A DNA stretch of 7,733 nt from an uncultured Campylobacter sp. Lineage in GTDB: Bacteria; Campylobacterota; Campylobacteria; Campylobacterales; Campylobacteraceae. The stretch is taken from NCBI RefSeq assembly GCF_938031315.1, contig NZ_CALHHT010000178.1:1-7733 (forward strand), in the 5' to 3' direction. Below, piece after piece: positions 1 to 6,603 of this stretch. Numbering within the stretch: the first letter of the stretch is position 1; every line of letters begins with the position of its first letter. A program made the translations under genes and the position numbers. Below the pieces are notes generated by a model. It saw nothing but the letters and a program-made list of their open reading frames with translations. It did not search any database and was not told the DNA's origin.

Positions 1-114
1 AAAATTAAAGAATTTAAAAATAGGCTCATAAATAATATTTCCAAAAATGATATGAAAAAGGATAAATATACTATATTTATGGATATTATAAAAAAGATCT
101 TAACAAATCTGTAG
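1..114 (+). CDS. C-terminal end of an unidentified AT-rich gene (partial)
   Basis: An open frame enters from the left edge in frame 1 and ends at a TAG at 112-114, giving 37 residues that end in IIKKILTNL. The peptide is lysine-, isoleucine- and asparagine-rich, and the stretch contains only 20 G or C in 114 bases (about 18%), far below the neighbouring minus-strand genes. No motif is visible in so short a tail, so no function can be offered. It runs convergently towards the CobW-type gene. The low GC suggests either a recently acquired gene, such as surface-polysaccharide or defence genes often show, or simply a poorly constrained C-terminus. Frame and stop are clear, but coding status rests on the open frame alone. 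Confidence 0.5.
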   Translation, partial: KIKEFKNRLINNISKNDMKKDKYTIFMDIIKKILTNL

Positions 115-180
115 GGAATAATAAATCCAAAGTCACAGCTTATTTTGCTCTTGTTTTGAATTGTCGGTTGCTTATGCAAT

Positions 181-196
181 AGTTTTGATCAAAACT
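181..196. repeat. 16-bp perfect palindrome between convergent genes
   Basis: AGTTTTGATCAAAACT is a perfect 16-bp palindrome in the 111-bp gap between the plus-strand gene end (114) and the minus-strand CobW-type stop (226). As RNA it could fold into a 6-bp stem with a GATC loop on either strand, but no T-run follows it in either direction, so it is not a standard intrinsic terminator. It could be a transcript-end hairpin shared by the two convergent genes or a dimer binding site. The rest of the gap (115-225) shows no gene or RNA that I can recognise. Confidence 0.5.
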
Positions 197-225
197 CTAA
201 AAGGCGTTTACTTGTCTATTTTTGA

Positions 226-1986
226 TTAATTATTTATAAATTTATCCATAACTAAAGCGCTTTCATCTATCTCTCGTCCGATGAAGACCAAAAAATTATC
301 GCAGCATTTGCGGTCGCTAAAAGGCGTTATCTCAAATTTGCCGTTTACGAACTGCACGACGTATTGAGCCTCGTCGCCTTTAAAGCTCGCAAGCCCCTTG
401 ATGCGGTAAAAATTTTCCGGTATATCGCTCATAAATTTGATGAAATTTTGCTTATCGATGGCCTCAGGAAGGTCTTTTTTAAACGAGACTATCCCCTCGT
501 CTTCGTGCGTCGCGCCCATCTTGCCCTCGAGCAGGACGGACGCCATATAGGAGGTGTCGCTCTGGCGGTAGAGTAGGTAGTTTGGATTTAGCTCGGCGCC
601 CACCGTCTCAAATATCTCGGCGCAGCGGTTGTTTTGGATCAAAGCTTGTCGTATCCGCTCCTTTTGCTCGCTTGAGATCAGATCGATTTTATTAAGCACT
701 ATGACGTCGGCGGCCTTGATCTGCTCGAGCATTATTTTTGATCTGCCGCGCTCTTTTAAAAAATTCGCTCCATCGACGACGGTGACGATGGCGCATAGAT
801 TGACCGCATCTTTTATCTCGTTTAGCTCGCTTAAGATATTGAAAGGATTGGCGACGCCGGTGGTTTCAAGCACGATGCTGTCGGGCTTTTTGGGCTTTAG
901 CTGCGAAATCGCGAGCTTGATCTGCCCCGCCATGGAGCAGCAAACGCACCCCTCGTCGATCTCTACGAGCGCGTATTTGGCGTCCAGCAGCGCGCCGTCG
1001 AGGCCGATCTTACCGATCTCGTTTTGGATGATGCCTGTAAATCTATTTTGCGCCGTTTCGTGCTCGATGAAATTTTGAATAAATTTCGTCTTGCCCGAGC
1101 CCAGATAACCGGTGATGATGAAAAAATTCGGCCGCTCGCCGCCTTGCATAAAAATTTGCTTTTTATCCTCTTTGGCTAAGCGCAGCAAAAATTTAAACAA
1201 AGGCGCCGAGCCTGGCAGCTTCTTAAAAGATCTGTCATTAAATTTAAAGCGATCGTCGCTCGCGTCCTCTGCGCCGTAGATTAAATTTACAAAAATTTCG
1301 CCGCAGAGCGGATCTTCTTTGCTTTTTAAATTTCGATCTTTGCCGTAGATCACGGCGCGAGCCGCTTTTTTGTAAATTTCAAAGCTCTCGTAGCGCGGCT
1401 CGTAAATTTTACAAAGCGCGATATGCAAAAAGTTCATAAACGCAAGCGATACCCTAAAGCAGGGGAAATTTTTATCAAGCCCCTCTTTTGCGATGATCTG
1501 CTTGCCCTCTACGCAGACGCCGTCCTTTGCGTACGATCTATCTCTGAGCTTCGTTTCAAAAGATAGCGTCAAGCCCTGCTCTTGCGGCTTTAAATAGATC
1601 GTAGCGACGCAGAAGTTATTTAAAAGCTCCTCGTGCGCGGAGAAATTTCGCACTTTTGTTAAAAACTCCGGCTCTCCGGTCAAAACGGCTTCAAAAAGCG
1701 AGACGTTACCGAGCAGTTCGTCGTTTGCGGAGGGGAAATAATAAAGCTCAAATACGCCCGCGCCCTCTTTCACCTCCCGCAAAACGATGCCGTAAATTCC
1801 GCTATAAAAGCCGAATTTTATGCTCCAGCATTCATTAAAATAGTTCCCCTTATACATCCCCTTATACCTGCTTGAGGATTTTACGTCGCTATCGTAAAGA
1901 GATTTCATCAATATACATCTCATAAGCGACCTGTAATCCTCAAACGAGTATTTAAATTTCAAAGGGAAAATATCTTGAAATTCCAT
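226..1986 (-). CDS. CobW/COG0523-type GTPase (metallochaperone family) with a large unidentified N-terminal domain
   Basis: With the ATG at 1986 the protein has 586 residues. The C-terminal half is a CobW/COG0523 P-loop GTPase: Walker A GYLGSGKT (about 293-300), the family metal-site motif GCVCC (Cys 347, 349, 350), a Walker B/switch segment IVLETTG (about 371-377), and the guanine-specificity motif NKID (432-435). A CobW_C-like beta domain follows (about 497-576). Family members load or sense zinc, cobalt or iron. The first 280 or so residues are not part of the family, which usually has 300-400 residues; I do not recognise them. ATG 1986 is preceded by GGA at 7 nt and lies 4 nt after the upstream stop, so translation is probably coupled. 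A TTG at 1998, with AAGG 6 nt upstream, would add four residues and overlap the upstream gene by 8 bp. Likely role (inference): delivering metal to the co-transcribed metallo-hydrolase. Cobalamin synthesis is less likely, as no cob genes are nearby. Confidence 0.9.
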   Translation of the reverse strand: MEFQDIFPLKFKYSFEDYRSLMRCILMKSLYDSDVKSSSRYKGMYKGNYFNECWSIKFGFYSGIYGIVLREVKEGAGVFELYYFPSANDELLGNVSLFEAVLTGEPEFLTKVRNFSAHEELLNNFCVATIYLKPQEQGLTLSFETKLRDRSYAKDGVCVEGKQIIAKEGLDKNFPCFRVSLAFMNFLHIALCKIYEPRYESFEIYKKAARAVIYGKDRNLKSKEDPLCGEIFVNLIYGAEDASDDRFKFNDRSFKKLPGSAPLFKFLLRLAKEDKKQIFMQGGERPNFFIITGYLGSGKTKFIQNFIEHETAQNRFTGIIQNEIGKIGLDGALLDAKYALVEIDEGCVCCSMAGQIKLAISQLKPKKPDSIVLETTGVANPFNILSELNEIKDAVNLCAIVTVVDGANFLKERGRSKIMLEQIKAADVIVLNKIDLISSEQKERIRQALIQNNRCAEIFETVGAELNPNYLLYRQSDTSYMASVLLEGKMGATHEDEGIVSFKKDLPEAIDKQNFIKFMSDIPENFYRIKGLASFKGDEAQYVVQFVNGKFEITPFSDRKCCDNFLVFIGREIDESALVMDKFINN

Positions 1987-1990
1987 GCTT

Positions 1991-3142
1991 TTATCCAAAT
2001 TTAACCTTGTCGCCGTTGCCTAGATAATCGGACGTTTTGGTTCTAAATCTAGCCGTGCCCTTTACGATCGGATAGCCCTCGCGGACGAATTTTTGCACGG
2101 TCAGCAGACCGGTGCAGTGGTTGCACGCCATGACTTGGTAGTTCCATCTTTTCAGTCCGATAACCAGATCGTCGTATTTTGGATCCCAGTCGTCAAACGG
2201 CGAGATATGAAGTCCGCCGTAAAGACCATAGAGCTGATCATTGTCGTATTTTAGCTCTTTGTATGCGGAATCGGAGAATGTAATAATGCCCTGGTGACAA
2301 CATCCCGTAATACTCACAAGACCTTTGTCTTTGACATTTACGAATATCGACTGTTCGCCAAAAACTCTCGTAATGATAGGGCAGTCGTAGCAAAACGTAC
2401 ACATTCCGGGCTCAATCTCGTTTCTGCCCTTTTTAAACACTACAAGCTCGCCCTTATGTCCCGAATCTTTGATATATTGTCTGCCCTCCGGGTAAAATCC
2501 TTCGTGTATGATGATCCTGATGTCGGGCTTATACTTTAAAACGACGGGTAAAGCCCAAAAGTGATCGTAGTGCTCGTGCGACATTATGAGAGTGTCGATC
2601 TCGCCGTTTTGCAGCATCTTATCGATCCCCTCCCGCTTAAAGCACTCGTGCATCCATTTGTAGGACCAGCCGCAATCAAGCAGATATTTTTTCTTTTCTC
2701 CGTTTAGACGCTCTATCTCTATGAGAGCAGAGTAGCCGCCCGCGTTATCGGGATTTACGGAAAGTTTTTTGGTTACCTCCCACGCCTCATCGATATTATC
2801 GGGTAGAAGATGCTTGATTTGTGAAATTCCCTCTTCGTAGCTGCCTTTGGCAAGCCCTTTGCCGTTACCGAACGGTGGCCAGTTAAATAAATATTGATTG
2901 ACTAGCAGTCCGCCTGCGCCTTTAATATCTCCCATCAGCATCGAGTTGTCAAACCAGCTCGTTTCGGAGATATTGGTAACTTCAACGCTTTTAATCGCGC
3001 CAAAATCGGTCATCTTTCGCACTTCATCCGGAAGAAAAAATTCCCTCGCAGGAGAGTATGAAAATACCCCCATCGATGCGAGCGCGCCGAGTCCTATTCC
3101 CGCCGCACCGCCTTTTATAAAATCTCTTCTAGCTTCATTCAT
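1991..3142 (-). CDS. Tat-exported metallo-beta-lactamase-fold hydrolase, DHPS-like subgroup
   Basis: 383 residues. The N-terminus has a twin-arginine signal (ARRDFIKG, residues 4-11) followed by a hydrophobic Gly/Ala-rich segment to about residue 30, so the protein is probably exported folded to the periplasm or kept as a membrane anchor. The metallo-beta-lactamase core shows the metal ligands SHEHYDH (188-194), GCCHQG (280-285, His 283) and GGLHIS (309-314, His 312), plus a late NHCTG (341-345). These spacings and the HCTG motif fit the subgroup named after the archaeal 7,8-dihydropterin-6-methyl-4-(beta-D-ribofuranosyl)-aminobenzene 5'-phosphate synthase. An export signal and the absence of methanopterin genes argue against that reaction here, so the substrate is unknown. 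The ATG at 3142 is preceded by AAGGA at 6 nt. The gene starts 10 bp after the membrane protein stop and is followed closely by the CobW-type gene, so all three probably share a transcript. Confidence 0.88.
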   Translation of the reverse strand: MNEARRDFIKGGAAGIGLGALASMGVFSYSPAREFFLPDEVRKMTDFGAIKSVEVTNISETSWFDNSMLMGDIKGAGGLLVNQYLFNWPPFGNGKGLAKGSYEEGISQIKHLLPDNIDEAWEVTKKLSVNPDNAGGYSALIEIERLNGEKKKYLLDCGWSYKWMHECFKREGIDKMLQNGEIDTLIMSHEHYDHFWALPVVLKYKPDIRIIIHEGFYPEGRQYIKDSGHKGELVVFKKGRNEIEPGMCTFCYDCPIITRVFGEQSIFVNVKDKGLVSITGCCHQGIITFSDSAYKELKYDNDQLYGLYGGLHISPFDDWDPKYDDLVIGLKRWNYQVMACNHCTGLLTVQKFVREGYPIVKGTARFRTKTSDYLGNGDKVKFG

Positions 3143-3152
3143 CTCATATCCT

Positions 3153-4544
3153 TTATTTAAAAATTGTAAGCATATTGCCCACGACAGGCGCTAGATAAAC
3201 TACGGCGAGATAGATGATCACGCCTATTATAAAGCCCACTACCAAGCCTTTGATGGAATTTTTATTTCCAAAATCATCTTCCTCGCCCGCTTCATCCGCT
3301 TCTTCTTTTTTACCGGCAAGCTTCCAGCCCGGCCAGCCGTCCATAAACCAGTAATTTATCAGCATTACATTGATAAACCAGATCATCGGAATCATCGGGA
3401 ATTGTTGCGGATGCGAAAAGCCCTTTTGAGTGCCCAGCAAAAAGTGCGAGACCTGATAATAGACGTAGTATAGAACGATAGCCGCTACCATGCTTATGAT
3501 CGTTCTAAGAAGGATATTGACGGGCTTTGAAAATTTATTGACCGCGTTGTTGCAGTAAAATTTAATAAATAACACCGGCACCAGCCAAAATATAGCTATC
3601 TCGCCTACGTGCAGCCATCGCCAATCGGGCGCAAAAAGCCTCCTGTCGCCTCTAATATGCACGCCCCAGATGAGTTCTTGTAGATAGTAAAAGAAGAACG
3701 AAAAGCAAAACGCCATCGCTATAATGCCGAAAAACGATGCCGTCCTTCTAAGCCAGTTCGTCTTAATAAGGCTAAAAGGATACCTTTCCCAGATGGTCTC
3801 ATACACCCACACCATAACGGTACAGCACATAATCCACGCGATATTGAAATTTCCGTGCACGGTATCGGCGAAATTATGCCACCAAGGCGGAGTGATGGAT
3901 GTGTATTTTTGCCACGGATCGAATAAAATTCCCATTTGCGAGTGGAAAAATACGAAATATACGATCATGCTTAGCAAAAAGGTCCAGATAAAAACTGTAA
4001 AGCCTTTAACAGGCTGCTTTAGCTTTTGCCACGGCGAATTATCCGCAGCCACCACCCAAGAAGGACTTAGCCACGACGCGATAGCTGCAAACATCAAAAT
4101 AGCCTGAGCCGAGTATTCAAGGGCGTAAAAATCGGTTATACCAAGCTCCGCAAGCCTTCGCGGGCTAAAATACGATATGGCAAGCTCGCCTAGAATAAAT
4201 TCGAAGAATATCTTTAAGAATACGAAGAAGGTAAAAAATACCATCACCGTAAAGATAATGCCCTTTTTCGCCGGTCCCGCCGTATAGAGCCACTCCCTTT
4301 TAAATGGCCAAAAATCAAAAATATATGCGATCCAGATGATGACCACGAGCAGCCATCTGCACCACATATATCCCACGTATGGAGTATACATCCTCATCAG
4401 TCCCCTAGGGTCTTGAAAGATCCACCACGACGCGTAAAACACTACAAACAAAAACAGGGTGTTTACAAGCACCGATGTGAGCGGAGAATACCTTCTAACA
4501 AGCTTCCGCTCCTCCAGATAAATTTTCTCTTCAGGTTCGCTCAT
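3153..4544 (-). CDS. Tryptophan-rich polytopic membrane protein of unknown family
   Basis: 463 residues with about 11 predicted membrane spans (roughly 22-43, 57-77, 95-118, 141-160, 181-201, 229-250, 268-290, 311-330, 343-369, 385-401, 432-453). A charged, acidic linker (about 411-428, EEADEAGEEDDF) precedes the last span. Aromatic residues are very abundant, with about 26 tryptophans including pairs at 40-41 and 221-222. Several histidines lie in or near spans (201, 223, 230, 296, 312, 367, 378) and could bind haem, metal or quinone, but no haem or transporter signature is certain. I do not recognise the family. The start is well supported: AAGGAGG lies 5 nt before the ATG, the strongest ribosome binding site in the window. 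It is the first gene of the unit with the Tat metallo-hydrolase (10-bp gap) and the CobW-type GTPase, so a membrane complex with the exported hydrolase is a reasonable inference. A transporter or a quinol/electron-transfer membrane subunit are the main alternatives. Confidence 0.85.
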   Translation of the reverse strand: MSEPEEKIYLEERKLVRRYSPLTSVLVNTLFLFVVFYASWWIFQDPRGLMRMYTPYVGYMWCRWLLVVIIWIAYIFDFWPFKREWLYTAGPAKKGIIFTVMVFFTFFVFLKIFFEFILGELAISYFSPRRLAELGITDFYALEYSAQAILMFAAIASWLSPSWVVAADNSPWQKLKQPVKGFTVFIWTFLLSMIVYFVFFHSQMGILFDPWQKYTSITPPWWHNFADTVHGNFNIAWIMCCTVMVWVYETIWERYPFSLIKTNWLRRTASFFGIIAMAFCFSFFFYYLQELIWGVHIRGDRRLFAPDWRWLHVGEIAIFWLVPVLFIKFYCNNAVNKFSKPVNILLRTIISMVAAIVLYYVYYQVSHFLLGTQKGFSHPQQFPMIPMIWFINVMLINYWFMDGWPGWKLAGKKEEADEAGEEDDFGNKNSIKGLVVGFIIGVIIYLAVVYLAPVVGNMLTIFK

Positions 4545-4549
4545 CGCTT

Positions 4550-4556
4550 CCTCCTT
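4550..4556 (-). promoter_or_regulatory. Strong ribosome binding site of the membrane-protein gene
   Basis: On the minus strand AAGGAGG stands 5 nt before the ATG at 4544. It is a near-complete anti-Shine-Dalgarno match and fixes the start of the membrane protein. Together with the separate promoter box upstream, it suggests that the three-gene unit can be expressed at a high level. Confidence 0.7.
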
Positions 4557-4579
4557 ACATAAAATTTAATCTTTGATAA

Positions 4580-4608
4580 ATTATATAAAAAGAGTGCAGC
4601 CCATTTGT
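4580..4608 (-). promoter_or_regulatory. Candidate promoter of the membrane protein / MBL / CobW unit
   Basis: On the minus strand a TATAAT box (4580-4585) lies in a T-rich setting 35 nt before the ATG. The hexamer 17 nt upstream of it (4603-4608, ACAAAT) does not match TTGACA, which is common in Campylobacter, where -35 boxes are weak, but also fits a promoter that needs an activator. Farther upstream (about 4612-4636) the sequence AAATTTA occurs twice with an 11-bp period, the spacing that OmpR-type regulators often use. AAATTT is very common in this genome, so the repeats may be chance. Confidence 0.5.
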
Positions 4609-4641
4609 AGCGTAAATTTGGATTAAATTTTAAATTGTCTC

Positions 4642-4665
4642 AGAAAAGCTTCATTTTGGAAGCTT
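4642..4665 (-). terminator. Candidate hairpin terminator after the histidine kinase gene
   Basis: AAGCTTC (4646-4652) and GAAGCTT (4659-4665) form a perfect 7-bp inverted repeat around a 6-nt loop. The hairpin covers the kinase stop codon (4651-4653). On the minus strand the stem runs into TTTTCT, a short T-tract, so it could end the regulator/kinase transcript. The T-tract is short and the stem is only modestly GC-rich, so read-through into the next unit is likely. Confidence 0.4.
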
Positions 4666-5823
4666 GATTATGAAATTTGAACCGCCTTTTAGGCTCTCTA
4701 CGACGAGCGAGCCCTTGCAGTGATCTTCGATGATGATCTTTGACATATATAGCCCGATGCCGGTGCCGTTTTTGCTGGCTTTGGTAGAAAAATACAGATC
4801 GAAAATTTTATCCGCGATCTCCTTTTTGATGCCGCCTGCATTGTCTTTTACGCTTAAGCAAAGATAGGACTTTTCGATGTAGGTTGAAATTTCGATAACC
4901 CCATCGTCGATATTTCTTTCTAAAAATGCGTCCTGCGCATTTTTTATGATGTTTAAAATAACCTGCGAAACCTCGTTTTTATATGTGAGCAAAGTCTGGT
5001 TGCAGCCGTATTTCGCGTAAATTTTAATCTTTTGGTTTTGCAGTATCGCTTTTGCGATATTTATCGCCATATTGCAAAGCTCCTCTAAGCTCGTAACCTC
5101 CTTGATCTTGGCGGGCTTAAAGAAATTTCTAAATTCATCGATCGTTTCGGATAGGTGCTTGGAATACTGCTCGATCTTGCCTAGCTCCTCCAAAAGAGCC
5201 GTTTTATCAAATTTATCCGCCATCAAGCAGCTGGTGCTTAGATAGGAAGCCGTAGCCGAGATAGCGGACAGCGGCTGCCTCCATTGATGCGCTATCATAT
5301 TTAAAATTTCGCCCATCTGAGCGAGCCTTGATTGATACTGCAGCTGCTCGTCTTGGCGCCTTATGAGCTTTAGCTGCTCCTCGATCTCGTGGTTGAGCGT
5401 TAAATTTAGCCGTTTGACCTTTAGCCTGCTTTGCTTTAATTTCTTCTCCGCCATCACTCTTTTGGTGATATCTACCACTATCCAAAGCACCTCGTCATTT
5501 CCCGATATGGAGTCGCCCGAAATTCTAATCCACAGCCCTTTGCCGCTTTTGTGCCTTAGCTCGTAGTTTAGCTGCAGGGCCTCATTTTTTCTTACTTTAT
5601 TAAAGGCGATGTCTGCAAAATGCAAGTATTTTTCTTCGCTTAGATGTATGGTTTGCGCGGATTTACCGATGATCTCGTCGTATTCGTAGCCGAAAATTTT
5701 ACAAAAGGTCTCGTTGCACTCCATAATATTTCTTTTCTTGTCCACGATGAAGATGCCGACGCCGGAATTTGAAAATATCGTCTCAAATCTCTGATGGTTT
5801 TTCTTGATGTCCACTATCGCCAT
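4651..5823 (-). CDS. Soluble PAS-domain sensor histidine kinase
   Basis: 390 residues with no membrane span or signal, so it should sense a cytoplasmic cue. A PAS domain occupies about 10-122 (FSNSGVGIFIVD, then NETFCKIFGY), with a following segment of the PAC type. A coiled coil (about 122-168) leads into the dimerisation box with the phospho-acceptor His 179 in IAHQWRQPL. The ATPase domain is complete: N box NIIKNAQDA (291-299), G1 DNAGG (327-331), F box FDLYFSTK (341-348) and G2 GTGIGL (353-358). All catalytic motifs appear intact. The gene begins inside the end of the response regulator gene (10-bp overlap) with only a poorly spaced AAGGA upstream, so its translation is probably coupled to that gene. 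The two should form a cognate pair. Their position directly upstream suggests, without proving it, that they control the membrane protein/MBL/CobW unit. The PAS ligand is not predictable. Confidence 0.92.
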   Translation of the reverse strand: MAIVDIKKNHQRFETIFSNSGVGIFIVDKKRNIMECNETFCKIFGYEYDEIIGKSAQTIHLSEEKYLHFADIAFNKVRKNEALQLNYELRHKSGKGLWIRISGDSISGNDEVLWIVVDITKRVMAEKKLKQSRLKVKRLNLTLNHEIEEQLKLIRRQDEQLQYQSRLAQMGEILNMIAHQWRQPLSAISATASYLSTSCLMADKFDKTALLEELGKIEQYSKHLSETIDEFRNFFKPAKIKEVTSLEELCNMAINIAKAILQNQKIKIYAKYGCNQTLLTYKNEVSQVILNIIKNAQDAFLERNIDDGVIEISTYIEKSYLCLSVKDNAGGIKKEIADKIFDLYFSTKASKNGTGIGLYMSKIIIEDHCKGSLVVESLKGGSNFIIKLPK

Positions 5824-6512
5824 TTTATTCTATATCCTTGCGAGTAGATGTTTTCTATCAGCTTATAGCCGATTTTTCTGTGAAATCTGGATATGATATT
5901 TCTTACCCGTTTGTCGTCATATCCGCCATAGTCCTCAAACAGCTCGTTTTCTATCTCAAGGCCGCTTGCGATCCGCCCGCTAGAGCTTAAAAGCAGCTGC
6001 AACAAAGAGGTTTCGTTTTTGGTTAGTTTGATTATTTCGCCCGCCTTGCATAGGGTTAAACTCTGCTTGTCCCACACGAAATCGCCGCTTAGATAAATAA
6101 ACTTTCCCAGTTTTATTTCGATGCTTTGCGTGATTTTTTCAAGCACGCTTAGTAGATCCTCGGTCGTAAAAGGCTTTAGAATATAGCCGTCCACGCCGAT
6201 AGATATCGCTTTGGTGAAAAATTTAGACTCATCGTAAGCCGAGAAGATAACCGTTTTTACCAAAGGATCGATCTGTTTGATCTGCTCTATCATCTCAAGC
6301 CCGTTAATGCCCGGCATATTGATATCGGTAAAAACAATACCCGCTTTGCTCGCTTTAAATTTATCGATACCTTCCCGTCCGTTGCTGCAGTCGATAACTT
6401 GATGAAAGAATAGTTTTAAAATTTTCGCGGTCTGCTGCCTTACCTCATTATCATCCTCTACATATAGGGCGCGCATACTGCGAGTTTTAGCTTGCATTTC
6501 GTTTATATCCAT
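5814..6512 (-). CDS. OmpR/PhoB-type response regulator
   Basis: 232 residues. The receiver domain (about 12-130) keeps the acidic pair Asp 20 and Asp 21 (YVEDD), the phospho-acceptor Asp 63 (FTDINMPG), the switch Ser 91 (VIFSAYDE) and Lys 113 (LKPF). A winged-helix DNA-binding domain follows (about 140-232), with LTKNETSLLQLLL early and the ending GYRIKWR, so it is a transcription factor. The ATG at 6512 is preceded by AGGAGG (6522-6527) at 9 nt. The 91-bp gap to the DUF3137-like gene has no convincing terminator; a weak -10-like TAGAAT (6552-6557) is the only promoter candidate, so transcription may also come from the upstream gene. It overlaps the kinase gene by 10 bp. Its targets are unknown; the adjacent three-gene unit and itself are the natural guesses. 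Confidence 0.93.
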   Translation of the reverse strand: MDINEMQAKTRSMRALYVEDDNEVRQQTAKILKLFFHQVIDCSNGREGIDKFKASKAGIVFTDINMPGINGLEMIEQIKQIDPLVKTVIFSAYDESKFFTKAISIGVDGYILKPFTTEDLLSVLEKITQSIEIKLGKFIYLSGDFVWDKQSLTLCKAGEIIKLTKNETSLLQLLLSSSGRIASGLEIENELFEDYGGYDDKRVRNIISRFHRKIGYKLIENIYSQGYRIKWR

Positions 6513-6603
6513 AATGCAGCCCCTCCTTTTTAAATTTATCCCTTATCGTAAATTCTATTTCGCGCGCTGCAACCCTGTTTTAAATTTACAAAACCGAGTG
6601 TTT

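Noticed and set aside
197..328. CTAAAAGGCGTT present at 197-208 and again at 317-328
   Set aside because: One or two shared 12-mers are expected by chance in a window of this size, and one copy is inside the CobW-type coding region.
629..1078. 149-codon open frame on the plus strand opposite the CobW-type gene
   Set aside because: It is antisense to the conserved GTPase motifs and its Ser/Ile-rich translation has no domain; it is a shadow of the real gene.
226..1986. Assignment as the cobalamin biosynthesis protein CobW
   Set aside because: The family name is broad, no cobalamin genes are in the window, and the neighbour is a metallo-hydrolase, so a general metallochaperone label is safer.
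1991..3142. Metallo-beta-lactamase as an antibiotic-resistance enzyme
   Set aside because: The GCCHQG, GGLHIS and HCTG motifs belong to the DHPS-like subgroup rather than to class B beta-lactamases.
3724..4107. 127-codon open frame on the plus strand opposite the membrane-protein gene
   Set aside because: It lies entirely within a gene with a strong ribosome binding site and clear membrane spans; no start signal or domain supports it.
5213..5485. 90-codon minus-strand frame inside the histidine kinase gene
   Set aside because: It is out of frame with the intact kinase, which carries all catalytic motifs through this stretch; the translation is low-complexity Arg/Ala/Lys.
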